Shown in pieces: positions 1 to 12,394 of a stretch of DNA of 64,000 bases; position 1 is the stretch's first letter, and each line of letters begins with the position of its first letter. The translations under genes were made by a program, and so were the position numbers. The notes under the pieces were generated by a model. The model was not told where the DNA came from and did not search any database. It was given only the letters and a program-made list of their open reading frames with translations. This DNA is from Isoetes taiwanensis (taxonomy: Eukaryota > Streptophyta > Lycopodiopsida > Isoetales > Isoetaceae): the NCBI GenBank assembly GCA_021234155.1, contig JAJEKV010000015.1, positions 4,783,194-4,847,193 on the forward strand, in the 5' to 3' direction.

Positions 1-1026
1 TCTTTTATGGTTGGATTTGGGGGTCATCTACAATGTCGAAAGTGGGCGAAGGATGATGATGATAATGGATTGAGCACACAAGAATCAAAGCTAGACACAC
101 GCAATGCCAATGTATCCTACTTCTTTTCTATATATGAGATATCTTATTTTAAAGTTAAATTACTGAAAATCAACCCCATCACAATAAAAGCTTTGGGTGG
201 CAAAGAGGGTCTGCCAAGAGGAATTTCCTGATTTCGGTTTCGTAAGCTTCTATTGCGTTTCATGGGGAATTGCACGAGTAGTTTCAACAAAGCATGTAAT
301 TGCGGTTGTGCCTTTGTGGTTAGAGGGTATATACCTTTTTGCATTATATATGTTGCTTCTTTTTGTAATGGCGTCAGAACATTGCACGTTCCTCAAGTAA
401 AGAATCACCGCGTAAGATAGTATAGGAGGGATAAGCTACGCCTCTCGTGATTCCTCAGATTTCTTCAACTTCTTCCAAGAAGGCGTCAAATATGCCATAA
501 AACATCTTATGCAAATGAAGGTAGTGACAACACATTAAAAAGGTGGAACTAGGAGTTGCCCTGCGGCTCCACAACTATAAAATATAGAGGCATTCTTTTC
601 AAAGAGAACTTGATTAGTGAAGCCAGAGGTGCGTGCTGATAAGTTATGTTGATTCCGATTTTCTATTGGGAGGGAAAAATGCCTATTTCTCGCTAAGGCT
701 CATAAACACAACTGCATTGTTGAGAACAAATCAGCCTAACTTTATTCTTCAGGTCATCAATAATTTGTCCAATGTGCAATCAACCTTCTTTAGATCTACA
801 TCAAATGACTAATTAGTTTTACATGGCAAAGACGTAAGATGTGGCTAGATGACATTATAAGATGATATAACATACCAACTTGATGCAGACACACCAACAT
901 TGTTTGCATGAACAACTGAAAGTTATTGTCACGTTATACACCCACGAAGGAATTCACAAGTGGTGGTAGTGCCAGCATAAAGAAAGGTACCAAAGCCGTA
1001 AAGAGGACATTAAATAATAATTACAA
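1..1026. repeat. Left copy of a dispersed direct repeat, part 1
   Basis: This stretch aligns over its whole length with 41632-42666 at high identity with many small indels. Shared landmarks are a GATGATGATGATAATGG run near 50 and 41675, and AAGAGGACATTAAATAATAA near 1002 and 42640. Short ORFs in both copies share residues such as NGLSTQESK and YEISYFKVKL, but they are short, differ in frame continuity and match no family I recognise. The alignment resumes at 6218, so this is the first half of an interrupted repeat. Confidence 0.75.
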
Positions 1027-2340
1027 CTAGGACCCAGTCCGGCGCTGCCTGCATAACTTACTATCAAAGATGACAACCAAGGAGGTTCTGCATACACTTA
1101 TAATAATACCTCCATGTATTTGAGAAGGAAACAAAGAGAGAAATAGAAGAAGGGGAGATGAGCATTTCATAGAAATGGCAATATAATTCAAATACATAAT
1201 TCAACACAAAGATGAGAGTTGCACACCATATGGATGTGGGTTACCAAGACTATTGAAAATGCAAGGATAAGTCTTGAAGCAATATTTAGTGTTTACGTGA
1301 ATCAGAATCGCGTGATTTATGCCTACGGCCTTGCAAAATTGCATGATGAAAGTTTTGCCTAAACATTGAGAGAAACGATCAGTTAAGGAGGACTGTGTTA
1401 AGTTGGAAAATGATTTTAACTTAGAAGAAAGATCATAATTTTGTCACTTTGGAGAATAACTAACCGTATGAAAAGGGCTTCCTCGTGAGTACTGATTTGT
1501 GAAACGCTTTTCAGGCATGTGGGGTGTTACGAAATGAAAGCTTACTTTGATTCTAATAATGACATTTAATATAGGTAAACAAAATCAATAAGCAAAGAAA
1601 GCATAGAGCTGCAAAATAAACACAAATTCAAAAACTGAGAATAATGTAATTTGATGCATAATATTTATCTCTCTCTTTTTGCTATTGTGTTGAGTTTTGG
1701 CATGTATACCAAAGCCTACATCACAAAAGAAGGGGAATTGATTCATCCTTTCAATCACATGATTAATTTATCGGGATAAACAATTGAATGCCAAGAACAC
1801 CTAAAGCATTACAATGATGCATATAATGCAGGCAGCAATGCTCTAGTTGTATAAGGCTTAGATTGTAAATAGCAAAACAAATGATCTAATAATGTTAAAA
1901 TATAAGTGTATAGCGAAGTTCCTAAATATATAAGACCTAATATTGTAGCCAGTAAAAAGTAAAATGACCCTATTGAATGTGATTCATTACATCTATAGAA
2001 GATTGGTTCTCGTGTCTCACTATGTACTTAGATAACATGGCTCAAGAAGGTGAAATTATAAAAGAATGAGGTAGCCATCAATTTAATGCACAAACTTCGA
2101 TGAGTGTATGAAACTACATCTAAATACTCCCAATGTAATGGAAGGTTTCGCATAAATCGTAGATCAATTTCCTATTAACTAATGCATCCCGGATATAAGA
2201 TCCGCGGCTAATCCTATTTGGCCACGCTTGCCTCCCCCTCGCTACGCTAAGTCCTTCAACCAAATATAATATGAAGCTAGTACATCACCTTCATGCCTAA
2301 GTCTTCTTCAAGAGTGACTTGAAACAAACGGGCCGATAGC

Positions 2341-2422
2341 TTATTGTAACAATTGTATTCATAAGTTGCAAGCCAAAGCAAAGATATACTTATTGTAACA
2401 ATTGTATTCATAAGTTGTAAAT
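2341..2422 (+). repeat. Short direct repeat (two copies, about 32 bp)
   Basis: CTTATTGTAACAATTGTATT followed by CATAAGTTG occurs at about 2341-2370 and again at about 2390-2420, separated by about 20 bp. Nothing else is visible around it. Confidence 0.6.
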
Positions 2423-3655
2423 AATTGTATCTCATAAGCGTCACTTGTATTTTCTAATTTGGAAGTTTGTTCTCATGGGCTGCTTGTTCTTAAATAATGC
2501 TCGATGAAAAATATGCAAAGAGAACTCTAGAGACATCGTGATGCAATATTTTATAAATGTGAATTTTACAAAAACTGGCTATGTTATAAGATCTTCTACC
2601 AAGATAGCCTCTACAAAAACACACTTGGGATTTCAAAAATTTCGACTTGTCGCCATATAGTTTGTTAGCGTGACATCAAGTTCATGAATAGAAATTAAAA
2701 TGACTCTAGAGACATAGAATATAGGCAAAATAACGCCACATGATGGCGGCTACTTTGTCTCTACTTGATTCACCATTTGATTCCTATAGTAAATGTAGAG
2801 CCCAATAAAGCCAAGCATCCCCCATAATGAAAAGGCATAAAGTTCATGTTAAGATTGAACCTAACTGCAGAATTCGAGCAATAGTATTTGTAGTTTGAGC
2901 CATGCTTGGTATCTCCTCCGCGAACAAATGAGAACAATAAATGGACAACTGAAGAGAACTCTATGGTCTTTCTCAAGTCATGCCTTTAATATTTCACCAA
3001 CCTCTTCTAACCCGTAATGCTTGGAATTATTACAGTAGCGAAGTGTTAATTACAATCGCTTCGCTTGTTCAAATTCAAAGAAGCCAAGAAACTGGGCACT
3101 GGCGACAATTATAAGTAATAGGGCCAATCAAGGTTTCTTATAGTCAATTTTAGAGAGATCATTACAAACTTTTGGAATGGGAAGATTTGTAAGAGTCTAC
3201 ACAGAGAAGAGTTCCGCAAAGGGAAGCAGGCAATGAAGGTTTTAAAAAATCACTAATAATATTTTCCAACAACTATTTTGCTCTTTAAACAGTTGATGCC
3301 ACCATACGCTCGCAATGATTTACGTTAACCTTCTATGAAAGGCATGGATCTTTCTAAAATCTCTTACCAAATTGCAGAAGAAGCGAGAAAAACTCAGAGA
3401 TAAGTGGCTGTATTAGGATCGGTTCATGCAGACCGATGTACCACATCGGTCCATGTTTTGAAATATGCACCCTTTCAAAGATAAAATAGTTCAGACTTTG
3501 CGTACCATTTCTCGTAAGAATTAACCGCCATAGGTGTACGCTACCAACTTTTACGAGTATAACTGCTAGGAATATTTTACGACTATCCTGGCTCCGCATT
3601 GAAAATAGTATTGTTATTCGACCGTGGAATTGCAGCAAAGAAGAAGAGGTGTATA

Positions 3656-3990
3656 AAAACCTAACTTACCAAGGATTACGATTTGAGAGTCGCAACCGCC
3701 ATATAGCCAAATCTCGCGGCAGATCATGCCTCTAAGAAGAAACTCCACGCCTATTTCCTTTAAAAATAGTACCACACTTCCTTTCCCAGCCTTTGAAACT
3801 CCCCATCAATCTCCTCAACGATTATGCATAAGATCATTTCTCTCAGATTGAAATAGCATGTGATTTAGATCTCTCACAAATTGAAAAGAAAAAGGTAAAT
3901 TGCGAAAACCTAACTTATCAAGGATTGATGGATTTGAGAGCTACAACCGCCATACCAAATCTCTCAGGCATTATGCTCCTCGCCAGTTGA
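3656..3990 (+). repeat. Direct repeat pair about 250 bp apart
   Basis: The segment beginning AAACCTAACTTACCAAGGATT near 3658 recurs near 3906 with the same order of landmarks (GATTTGAGAG, CAACCGCCATA, CCAAATCTC). Each copy is about 75 bp. There is no coding interpretation. Confidence 0.6.
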
Positions 3991-5447
3991 AATTCAATGC
4001 TATTATAGTACCACGACATGCAAATATTGTGGCATATTCCTGCAAGAAGTCGTTCACGATCTGTTGTAATCTCGCATGCAAATGCTTAAAATCCTCGTGG
4101 GTGTTTATCAATCACCGCATATTAATATCAAAGCAATGACAAAGTATTTCAAGCAAATCATCATCATCGACTTTTAGGTAGCTAAATATTTTAGACATTT
4201 AAATTGTGCATTGCATTGCATCATGATGAATCGTGATCCACAAATATTTCATGGTTAAATAGGAGCCAATTTAAGGCCAGTTGAATATTTCTATCTTTGG
4301 GTTTGCAAGAACTGAGTAAAAGGCATCTTGAATTTGATGCGCCAATGAAGATTATACAAGAGTAAACATATAAAAAGTAGAGATAGCCAGTACATCACAA
4401 AATTCCGTTAGCAATATGATGCCCTCGCTGGCCATATAATGACTATGATAAGCATTAAAAGGTTGAGCACACCTCGTAGTAGATAGGAGATTAACTAACT
4501 ATCTAACCATGTAGTAGCCAAGATGCAGAAATCACACGCAAATGCAATATACATAATTGCTAAACTTATTTATCTCAAGATCCTAGATGTTACAGACAGG
4601 AAAAGGCCCAAAAACATTTCGAAAGCACCCATAGTAATGCATCCTACATAAGAAGAGAATGAACTTCAAACTCTCAAGAGCAAATTCTATGCTCAATGCG
4701 CATCTTGTAAGAAGGCTTTTTGTTTTGGCTAAAGAAAAGATAATTAAGGCAAAACTTACCGTGCTGAGCCAGATGGCTAAACTAACATCTCTTCTTGCTT
4801 TCACCTTGCTACAAATGATAGAGGTTACATGCAAGGCCTTATCCAAGGTGTCGGGCTTACAGAGCAATAACAACAGGAAACATGATAGCCAACCATGTCA
4901 GACATTTTTTCAAGTACATCGACAGCCGGGAAGGAGGAAAACCACTCGCGCTAGGTATTTACTCGTAATTATTGAAGCACAAAATACCACGACATATCAT
5001 TTTCAAAGTTTTGAGACCCATGCAAACATCTGCTAATCGTGGAATCAAATGGAGGTTCACTTACATGCGTGATAAAGATACGCAGAATGAGTGTAAGGAA
5101 AAATTATAAGCATGAAAGTATTTGCAAAGAGAGCGCCTTGATTTGTTGAATAAACATAAAAAATACTCGCGGATGTGAACTCAAAAAGCAAAGGTTTACT
5201 CCGATAGAGCTTAATGCGTGTCCCTTTTGCATGTCTATGGGTTGGAAGAGTCAAGTAAGTGTAGTGTAGATGATACATTGTTAAAAGTAACAAACAATGA
5301 AATCACAAAAAGTGTTTTTTACCTTGTAATGCTTCATCCACGTGAAGTTTAGAATAGCCCAAGGTTCCTACATCATAAAGAACAAAATTGAGCTCCATTA
5401 TTCATATGCATGGCAAAACATAAGTTCGAGTATCTTTCAAGCACTAT

Positions 5448-5735
5448 CTACAATAAATAGAGATGTCAAGAATGAGGCATGCACATATTCAAGCATGAGT
5501 TAGTTGTTCCTATAGCCATGGTAAATAAGTGAACAAAAGCAACAAATTTGCAAATAATTCCCTCAAGATAGGGGTTCAAAAAGAAAACTACAATAAATAA
5601 AGATGCCGATGAGTGAGTGCAAGATGTAAATATATTCAAGCATGAGTTAATTGTTCTCAGAGTCACTAAAATAAGTGAACAAATGCAAATAATTTCGAAC
5701 ACTTCAAGATAGGATTCAAAAGAAAACTACAATAA
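5448..5735 (+). repeat. Imperfect tandem duplication, about 140-bp period
   Basis: Two adjacent units share ACAATAAATA(G/A)AGATG, ATTCAAGCATGAGTTA, AATAAGTGAACAAA, TCAAGATAGG and GAAAACTACAATAAA in the same order. A 78-codon minus-strand ORF spans both units and simply reflects the duplication. Confidence 0.65.
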
Positions 5736-6217
5736 AAATAGTTGAGCATGTGCGCCTATGGTATGATTTATAAAACCTATTTGCAAGAAGCCTCTATAGC
5801 TCGCCATTTATGAACCTCGTGAATTTACCTCATAAAATCCATGGAAACTTATTGCCCATAGCCGGGCGCCGCTCAATCAAATTTGTTGCAAGAAAAACCC
5901 ATCGATCCTTTCTTCCGCCATAATTATCATTCATGCATGCCATATATGCATGTAAAATTGAAGGGGGCTTAATCAAATGGGGCAAATTGATCTGTATACC
6001 AAAATCTGGAAGGGGCTTAACTTTAATGGGGCAAATCGATCCTGATTAGATTGAAAGGAAAAAATGAAAAAATCTTTAATCGTAGAAGTAAAAGAAATCT
6101 TTCATTTTTGAAAAATCGAATTTTTCCTACCCAAAAGCTACAAAACCTTAGGGAAATCTACTTAAAAAATTCCAATTTTTTCCTCCGAAACCGTAAAATC
6201 CAAATTTAAACAATAGA

Positions 6218-6790
6218 TTTGATGCAGCCGAAAATGGCAACCGTTGTCTAGATGTTAGATAATAGTTAACTAGATGAGAATGTTGATCCACAATACCAAT
6301 GAGTTTAAGTGAAAAATCATAAATTGCATATTAGGAGGTCAATAACATTAGGTCTCCCATTACTTTTAACACCATAGTAAGGTTTTCTCAGGATTCTGCT
6401 TTTACTTTCAACTTAGCTTCAAAATATCTTCAAAATGGAAGCATATTGAGCAAATATAACAAAGTTGCATCCCCAAAGAGCCTAATTTCGCAAGCAATGC
6501 ATATGGAGGTCAAAATGCTTGAGCACCTAAACTATCAAGCATAACCAATGCCTTTCTGATTTTCTATACCGGAAAGTATAAGATCTTTGCTCTCACCATA
6601 CCTACGCCTTTGTAGACTCTTAAACGCTTACTAACTAATGTTTTACTGTATGACCGGCTGCATTCAACATAAAATTGTAGAACAATTACCCTCGACATCC
6701 CCATCAAAGGAATAAGCCTGCAAATCACGTATCAAGTTCACATAAAATTTGTAGAACAATTACCCGACATCCACGCTGAATACCGCCAAG
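6218..6790. repeat. Left copy of the dispersed direct repeat, part 2
   Basis: This continues the repeat that starts at position 1 and pairs with 42667-43145. Shared landmarks include TGTCTAGATGTTAGATAATA, ATGAGAATGTTGATCCACA and GAACAATTACC. Similarity ends near 6790, just after GACATCCA.C.GCTGAATA. Confidence 0.7.
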
Positions 6791-7170
6791 AAATCTCTAA
6801 TATTGCCAAATCACTAACTACCCGCGGTCAAGTAGTCAGTTATAACAAGAATTTGAACATGAGTCTAGTCTTCATAGCGCAACATTACTATGGGCGCTAC
6901 TTCAAAATTTAGTATTTGACCCTACCTAGATTGAATATAATCTTCAACTCTATAGTAATTATGTCCAAGATATACTTACAAAGGTTCGGATTTCTGTTAC
7001 CTTCTCATGCTTGCTTGTGAGAATGCAAGGCCACTTTGTCATGCTTTCTAAGGATGTCATGTTTTCTAAGTGTGTCGTCAAGGAACTACATCGCTATCAA
7101 GTATGGCAGGCTGAACTTAAACATGAGCTGCTACTATCCGTTAATTTGATATATATATATGTATATATAT
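6790..7170 (+). repeat. About 360-bp direct repeat ending in a short (TA)n tract
   Basis: This stretch matches 14818-15180. Shared runs include TTGAACATGAGTCTAGTC, CTTCAAAATTTAGTATTTGA and TTGAATATAATCTTCAACTC, and both copies run into TTAATTTGATATATATATATG. A third partial copy lies at about 14354-14450. The two full copies bracket the family D retroelement. The copies differ at several CAG positions (for example CAGTAA against CAAGAA). Confidence 0.75.
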
Positions 7171-7399
7171 AGTTAAACCCCGCCTCTCCAAAATTTAAGC
7201 AAGAAGAACCTATTTAGTGAGGTAGGGGAATCGTGAGGATCCCTATAATTATAGGAACTTCCCCGCCAACTATACTTATGCTATATTGTTGAAAAACTAG
7301 GGAATTATGAATGTTAACAATTGCACGACATTAGTTCTCCCCGGGATAAGCATAGTTACGCCAAACTTGGATTCCAAGCGTGAAAAACTCCCCGCTTGA

Positions 7400-9650
7400 G
7401 ACTTCTATACACCGCTGTTCGTGAGCATCTCACGCCATACCAAATCCTTTAATTACAAAGGTCTTGATGAGCATATGTAGACCTTTTGTCACCGGAATTG
7501 ACTATTGTGAATATAGATACCTGTTATTTAAGTAGATTATGACGCTTTGGCCATAAGATATGGCCTACAAACATTTGCATGCCCAAATTTAGACTCTCGT
7601 AGCGGTAGTTTATCACGCTTGTCGCATCTCCCGGGTCTCATAAATCCCTAAGGAGTGGTCCAAAATGTTGATGCTCATGTTAAGGAAATTGACTCGACTT
7701 TCCCTTTTTACTTGTTTCTCAGATCGCTAGTGCAAAGATAATCGTCTCATCCTTGATTTCTAATGTACTTCATATTATAGATGTGGGGCGCCCCCATCGC
7801 GTGTTTCTTTAAAGCCGTACACTCCCTAATATAATGGCCGCTGAGGCCTATAAGGTCATCAATGGGACTGCGGTACCGCTAAAGGCTGCGCTCCACCCTC
7901 AAGTTCTCCCATGCTAACAAGCTTCATACGAACCTTAGCTCAAACCATGCTAAGTACGATTGCACCACGCCGCTTGCCGAGAAACCCATTGGTATGCCCT
8001 TTAATTTTGTTTCCATAATTTATCTCCCAGACCGCGAAGAAGCAATTTTGTGGCTAACCAAGAGTTTACATATATGAAGAATTTCGCCTATGCACCTCCA
8101 TTGTTTACGTAAATTGGACTATCATTCCATAATCGTCATTGTTTTTCTTGGTCTTATGTACTACATATTGAAATTTCGTTTTTCTTTGTTGATGTGACCG
8201 CATTCATGTCTCCGCCACTTTTGACATGATGCAACATATGCCTTCCTCTCCATCAATTGAATCACTTCGCACATCGGTGCTATATCCGCCACTTAAGACT
8301 TTATTATAGCCGTAGGTTACACGTGAAGATCATATATGGAACTCCATTAGCCATGAGGCCTTGATCTTGTTTTTCTCAAGAAATTCGCCTTGGCTAGTTT
8401 GTATTCACAAATCTCCGCCATATTTCAACAAAGGTGTTAAGGGCTTTAGCTACTAAAAAGAGCTTAGCCGCGGAAAAATAAGCAGGTCATGTGGGCACTA
8501 GTTATCCAACGGAACTGCTTTTATGTGCCTTGAATAATCGCTAAAAGGTATGGCAAATCAATTGTTCACCTCCCATTCTCCCAAAGATATGGGGATTAAT
8601 CTCCTTTATGGCATATTTTTAATGTCATTTGGCTTGCTAAGGACTTCCTCAAAATCATTGCTATTTAGTCTCGATGAGGGCTTGTTCTAATGAATTTGGG
8701 GCATATAAATGATGGATTATTGGTGGCCTTGTCCACCCTCGATATATACGTATTTTCAACCAACCATGTCATATTCTAACCACCGCTTGGCCGGTTGATT
8801 TGAAACTTTTTGTCAGGCCATATTGGCTTATAAAATCCCTTGCCAATTTGATCAAGCTTCTTCATAATCTCCACTATTAATCGGATTATGGTCCTGCTTA
8901 TCCACCACCGACACAGTTATACTTGTGGATCTCAAAAAACCGGACAATAGACTTGGCTACCCCCTTTTGAAGTTCCATTAGGGTAAAAGGTCTGTCTGAT
9001 ATGATTTAGACCAATCTTTTAACCAATTCCCCGATCGCTTTGCTATGCACAATGTGCGTGCCGGCAGTGATGTGCCCGAAATCTTTTAGATATATATACT
9101 TCTTAAAATTTGGGATTACCACAAGAACCGCGATTGGTTCTTTCTTCGAGAAAAAGTAAGTTTAGGCTTATAAAGCATGTGCTCTTGAGATTCTCATTAT
9201 CGTCCACCCCGACGTGAGTCTTGTCCATGATCTCGTTTTCCAGCTAGCATTCTTTATTGATAACCTCATGAAGCCTTTGCTGAATTTAATCTGTCGACAG
9301 CAACAGGAGAAGACTTAAAATGTATATATAAGTTCTTGTTGGAGTTCTATTACTTATATTGGCCCATCTACCTTGACTTTTTAATTGAGGGTCTGTCCGC
9401 CCACCTACCACTTAAACATATACACTTTCTGAATTAGTCAGGAAATATTTACCACATCACCGGGAATTATAAAAAATGGTTCGGAGGAAGCTTTTCTGCC
9501 TGAGCATTTACTTGGTTGTGGTTAACTCATGACGAGCGGCTATACCGGCTCAAGATATGCTTATAGTTCGGCACGAAGCCATCCTTTTGTAGATGTTAGT
9601 ATACTTGTATGTGACTGTTGTAGATGTAATACACTTTAAACTCAGAATAC
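7400..9650 (-). pseudogene. Decayed Penelope-like reverse transcriptase (family D)
   Basis: A minus-strand remnant homologous to the reverse transcriptase of the tandem array but far more diverged. Three blocks can be read directly. Around 7940-8010 is motif B, KLKGIPMGFSASGVVQSYL then AWFE, against KQTKGIAMGFACSPGWCN in the array. Near 7690 is VNFLNMSINIL against VDFLNVTIEII. At about 7560-7680 is CDKRDKLPLRESKFGHAN, then VCRPYLMAKAS, against YDKRLKLPFPTSKFIHAKGCRPY. A further block near 7450, LIKTFVIKGF, matches LIQAFIQKGF. The distance from motif B to the upstream ORF A stop (about 1.77 kb) matches the array (about 1.71 kb). Stops and frameshifts are frequent. The YMDD motif and N-terminal half could not be read with confidence. 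Confidence 0.75.
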
Positions 9651-9730
9651 TCTATGCTACTTAACCATCAAAGTAATGCTATATAACTCATAAACATATG
9701 TGGACTATTCTTACCATCAAAGCAGAGGTA

Positions 9731-10950
9731 TTAGAATGACAGTTTGTTCTGGAGCATTCCTTCCGTACGCTTGTGCTCCCCGGCTCCTTTGTTAACTGAA
9801 CGTTCAGTGTCAGTACCGTCATTGATAGCTTCATTGCACTCCTCGTGGGTGTTGCTGATTGTTATTGGTGTATTGGCACTGTTGGTCTTCTTAACAAATT
9901 TTGGTGGCATAATAATCTGCACCTCATCATCTTCCTCAAACTGGGTTTTCCTTTTGTATCCAGCCTTAGTTGCACTAGTGCCCACCTCTAATTTCATTGC
10001 ATCCTTAAGGAATTTGATTGGTTTGATTGTTTTCTCAATGATTTCCACTAGTTTGTAGTAGTCACCAAACTACGCCTTGAAGTCCACGTACTTGTCTTGA
10101 CATATCTTTACATCATTTTAGCATGGTTCTCTAACTGGATACCCTAAAAGGCAACGATCCTGCGGCGCATGGTGGTAGAGTTCATCATGCTATGAAATTG
10201 TGAGAACACAGCAGAAGCTAGTTTCATGGGGCCATATTTTATGCAAATTGTTCGAGAATATACCATACCCGCATGGTGAACCATGTGATATGATCACACA
10301 CCCACGACTCGCTGACTTCTTGAATTTTCACATTGCATTTGAGAATGGGTAATGGGTTTATACATTTTAACAATAAAAAGGGTCTCTTTTTCTTGGACGG
10401 TTTGCCCATTATGCCCCTTTTTGTCCAAGATCGTTGTTCTTGGTGCATTTCTTACAAAATTCGTGTTCTTAATTAGTATTAAAATGCGTTTTGCCAATCC
10501 TTAAGTTCATTTGCGTAATATTTTGTTCTATTTCGAATCTCATCTACTTGCCTTCGTTTTCCAAGTTACCGCAGGTGCCGGTACACCAAGGTTCCTTGTC
10601 TCCCATAAGGCATGGTTGCATTTGACCCAGCTACAACTCTACCGATAAGCGAGGATATTCTTGAGCAATTCTTTACTTGATTCAAAGAAGGTCAAAACTT
10701 TACAATCACATAGTCCTCGAGAGATACGTTTTGCTCCAGTTCATTAACAACTTCTTGGTACATTGCATTAGCCGATCTTGTCCTTGCTTTAGTCTGACCT
10801 TTTGTTTTATTCGGTTTGTTACTAATATCAAATATAGTGAAATTTTCAATGGTGCTTTTAGTTTGGGTTGGGTGCTCTTGGCGCGATATTTGGGTGTTAG
10901 CAACTTTAAGAACCATTAGCAGCCAGCTCAAAATTTTATGGAACATTTAG
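9731..10950 (-). pseudogene. Decayed ORF A homologue (family D)
   Basis: The C-terminal 105 codons (9731-10048) are open and align with the end of array ORF A. IIEKTIKPIKFL matches VLEKTIRPIKFL, MPPKFVKKT matches LPPTVYKKP, TPITISNT corresponds to NTIIDLSDS, and RTEGMLQNKLSF matches RTEGIQGSKIIF. Upstream at about 10240-10330 a frame with CDHITWFTMRVWYILEQF corresponds to GGIKWFDHAIWYLLNNL. Further 5' the reading is broken and only loosely alignable. The protein is of unknown function. It matters because the same C-terminal pattern survives between strongly diverged copies, so it was a selected coding sequence. The remnant may extend to about 11500. Confidence 0.7.
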
Positions 10951-12390
10951 CGAATCTAACTTCATCACAGGCTTCCTTGGAATGCGAGGCAACATCGCAA
11001 ACCTCATACAATTATTTCATGGAAGCCTCTCGGATCCACATGATTTCTTGTTGATGTTAAACACAGAAGCTGATGTTGTTAATGCCCTAAAAATGTGACC
11101 ATAGATGTGTATGTTTCATCAAAATGCCTCTTTCTTTAATATACTTGTTTGTGCATTCTCATCAATATGCAGTACTACTTGCAGCTTTATTAGGTGGGAC
11201 AATTGTTCCAATTTTCCATACATGACTTTTAACATGGACTTTCTATTTGGGAAGCCATGGATTCTCCTCTTGATTTCGTCACCATACTTGGTGGCGGCAT
11301 TATTACTTCATTTTCGGATCAGGCCAAGCAGTGATTTTATGGAAAATCATGCTTCAAGTATACGCTTCCATGGGCCGAACACTTCTGGCTTAAATGTTCA
11401 TACATCCGGTTTGCTAATTTCAATTATCACTGACCTAGGGGATCTCCGGGGACTTACGGTGGTCCATACTCTGTCGGAAATCAGGAATATGCTTTGCGCT
11501 TAGCCTTAAATTAAAACCTTAGCCTTAAATTAAAACAAAAAGCATTCGAGGCAAAGCCCTAGAACTATCGACCCTCGACAAAAAAGCTAGAAATCTTGAG
11601 ATCCCATATTTAAAACAACACACTTGTTGTTTGAAACTTGAAAGTAGAACACTCTGTCATATTAGTGGGTTTTAAAATAAACGCCATGTCAAACAAAAGA
11701 CAATATATTATTTCATTTATTCTTGCCATATTCGGACGGACATTTTTTGCCAGTTTAAGAACTAGAGCCAGCCCCTAAATACTTGCAAGTCATGACTTCC
11801 TAGTCAAATAAGATCGGGCCACATCTTGTTCAGACTTAGCCCCAAATTTGTAAACTAGCTCAATGCTAGAGAGGTTTTGCAGATCCCCTGTTTAAAGGCC
11901 AATCAAAATGATGTTTGACAGCGCGAAAAGAAACATATTATGATTTTCCAGGCAAATGCTTGGTTTCCTCATGCATTTTGAGCAGAATTACCCACATGCC
12001 AGTATCTTTTGCAAAATTAGAGCCTCATAAATGCAATGTACTATTTTATTGCTATCATGCTCAAGACATAAATTTAAGAAATGGCATGCTTATGAATCTG
12101 CCTCAAGGAGGCCACTTGCTTTTAAATGCCCAATTTCAAAACAAATGTGTAACAAGCATGTACGTATTCCTATTATTTCAAGCACGAAAGATGAAATAGT
12201 AGCATGAGTTATTGTGTTTATGCCAAAACCAAAAATACTTACAGTCATCACATAAGAGAGCAACTTTAAAAAGGCTGCCACTTAGGGGCCAGAACTTGGA
12301 CTGCAATATATCTCATATGGAATCCTGATGTTTTTCCAAAACTGGAGATCTACTTGCAGTATTAGCAAATGGATAAGTTTCTAGTTTGCT
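10950..12390 (-). other. Spacer between family D small-protein gene and ORF A remnant
   Basis: By analogy with the array this should hold the 3' part of an upstream terminal repeat, the repeat/body junction and the start of ORF A. I could not identify the hairpin plus CTGATAAG motif or a clear ORF here. A short direct duplication CCTTAGCCTTAAATTAAAAC lies at 11501-11535. The ORFs at 11105-11503 and 11915-12199 are on the opposite strand and unrecognised. Confidence 0.4.
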
Positions 12391-12394
12391 TTAC

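Larger units (their letters stand above)
1027..6217. other. 5.2-kb insertion in the left repeat copy, content unassigned
   Basis: The repeat uninterrupted at 41632-43145 is broken here between ATTACAA (1026) and the TTTGATGCA region (6218). The intervening 5.2 kb is therefore extra DNA in this copy, or DNA deleted from the other. I see no terminal inverted repeats, long terminal repeats, poly(A) or long ORF. The ORFs present (longest 125 codons at 4659-5036) have no recognisable domain. Internal short repeats are listed separately. It may be an old, decayed transposon. Confidence 0.5.

Noticed and set aside
637-650. CTGATAAG near 637 (repeat copy)
   Set aside because: No adjacent hairpin or (TA)n, and the other repeat copy reads TTGATAAG; chance occurrence.
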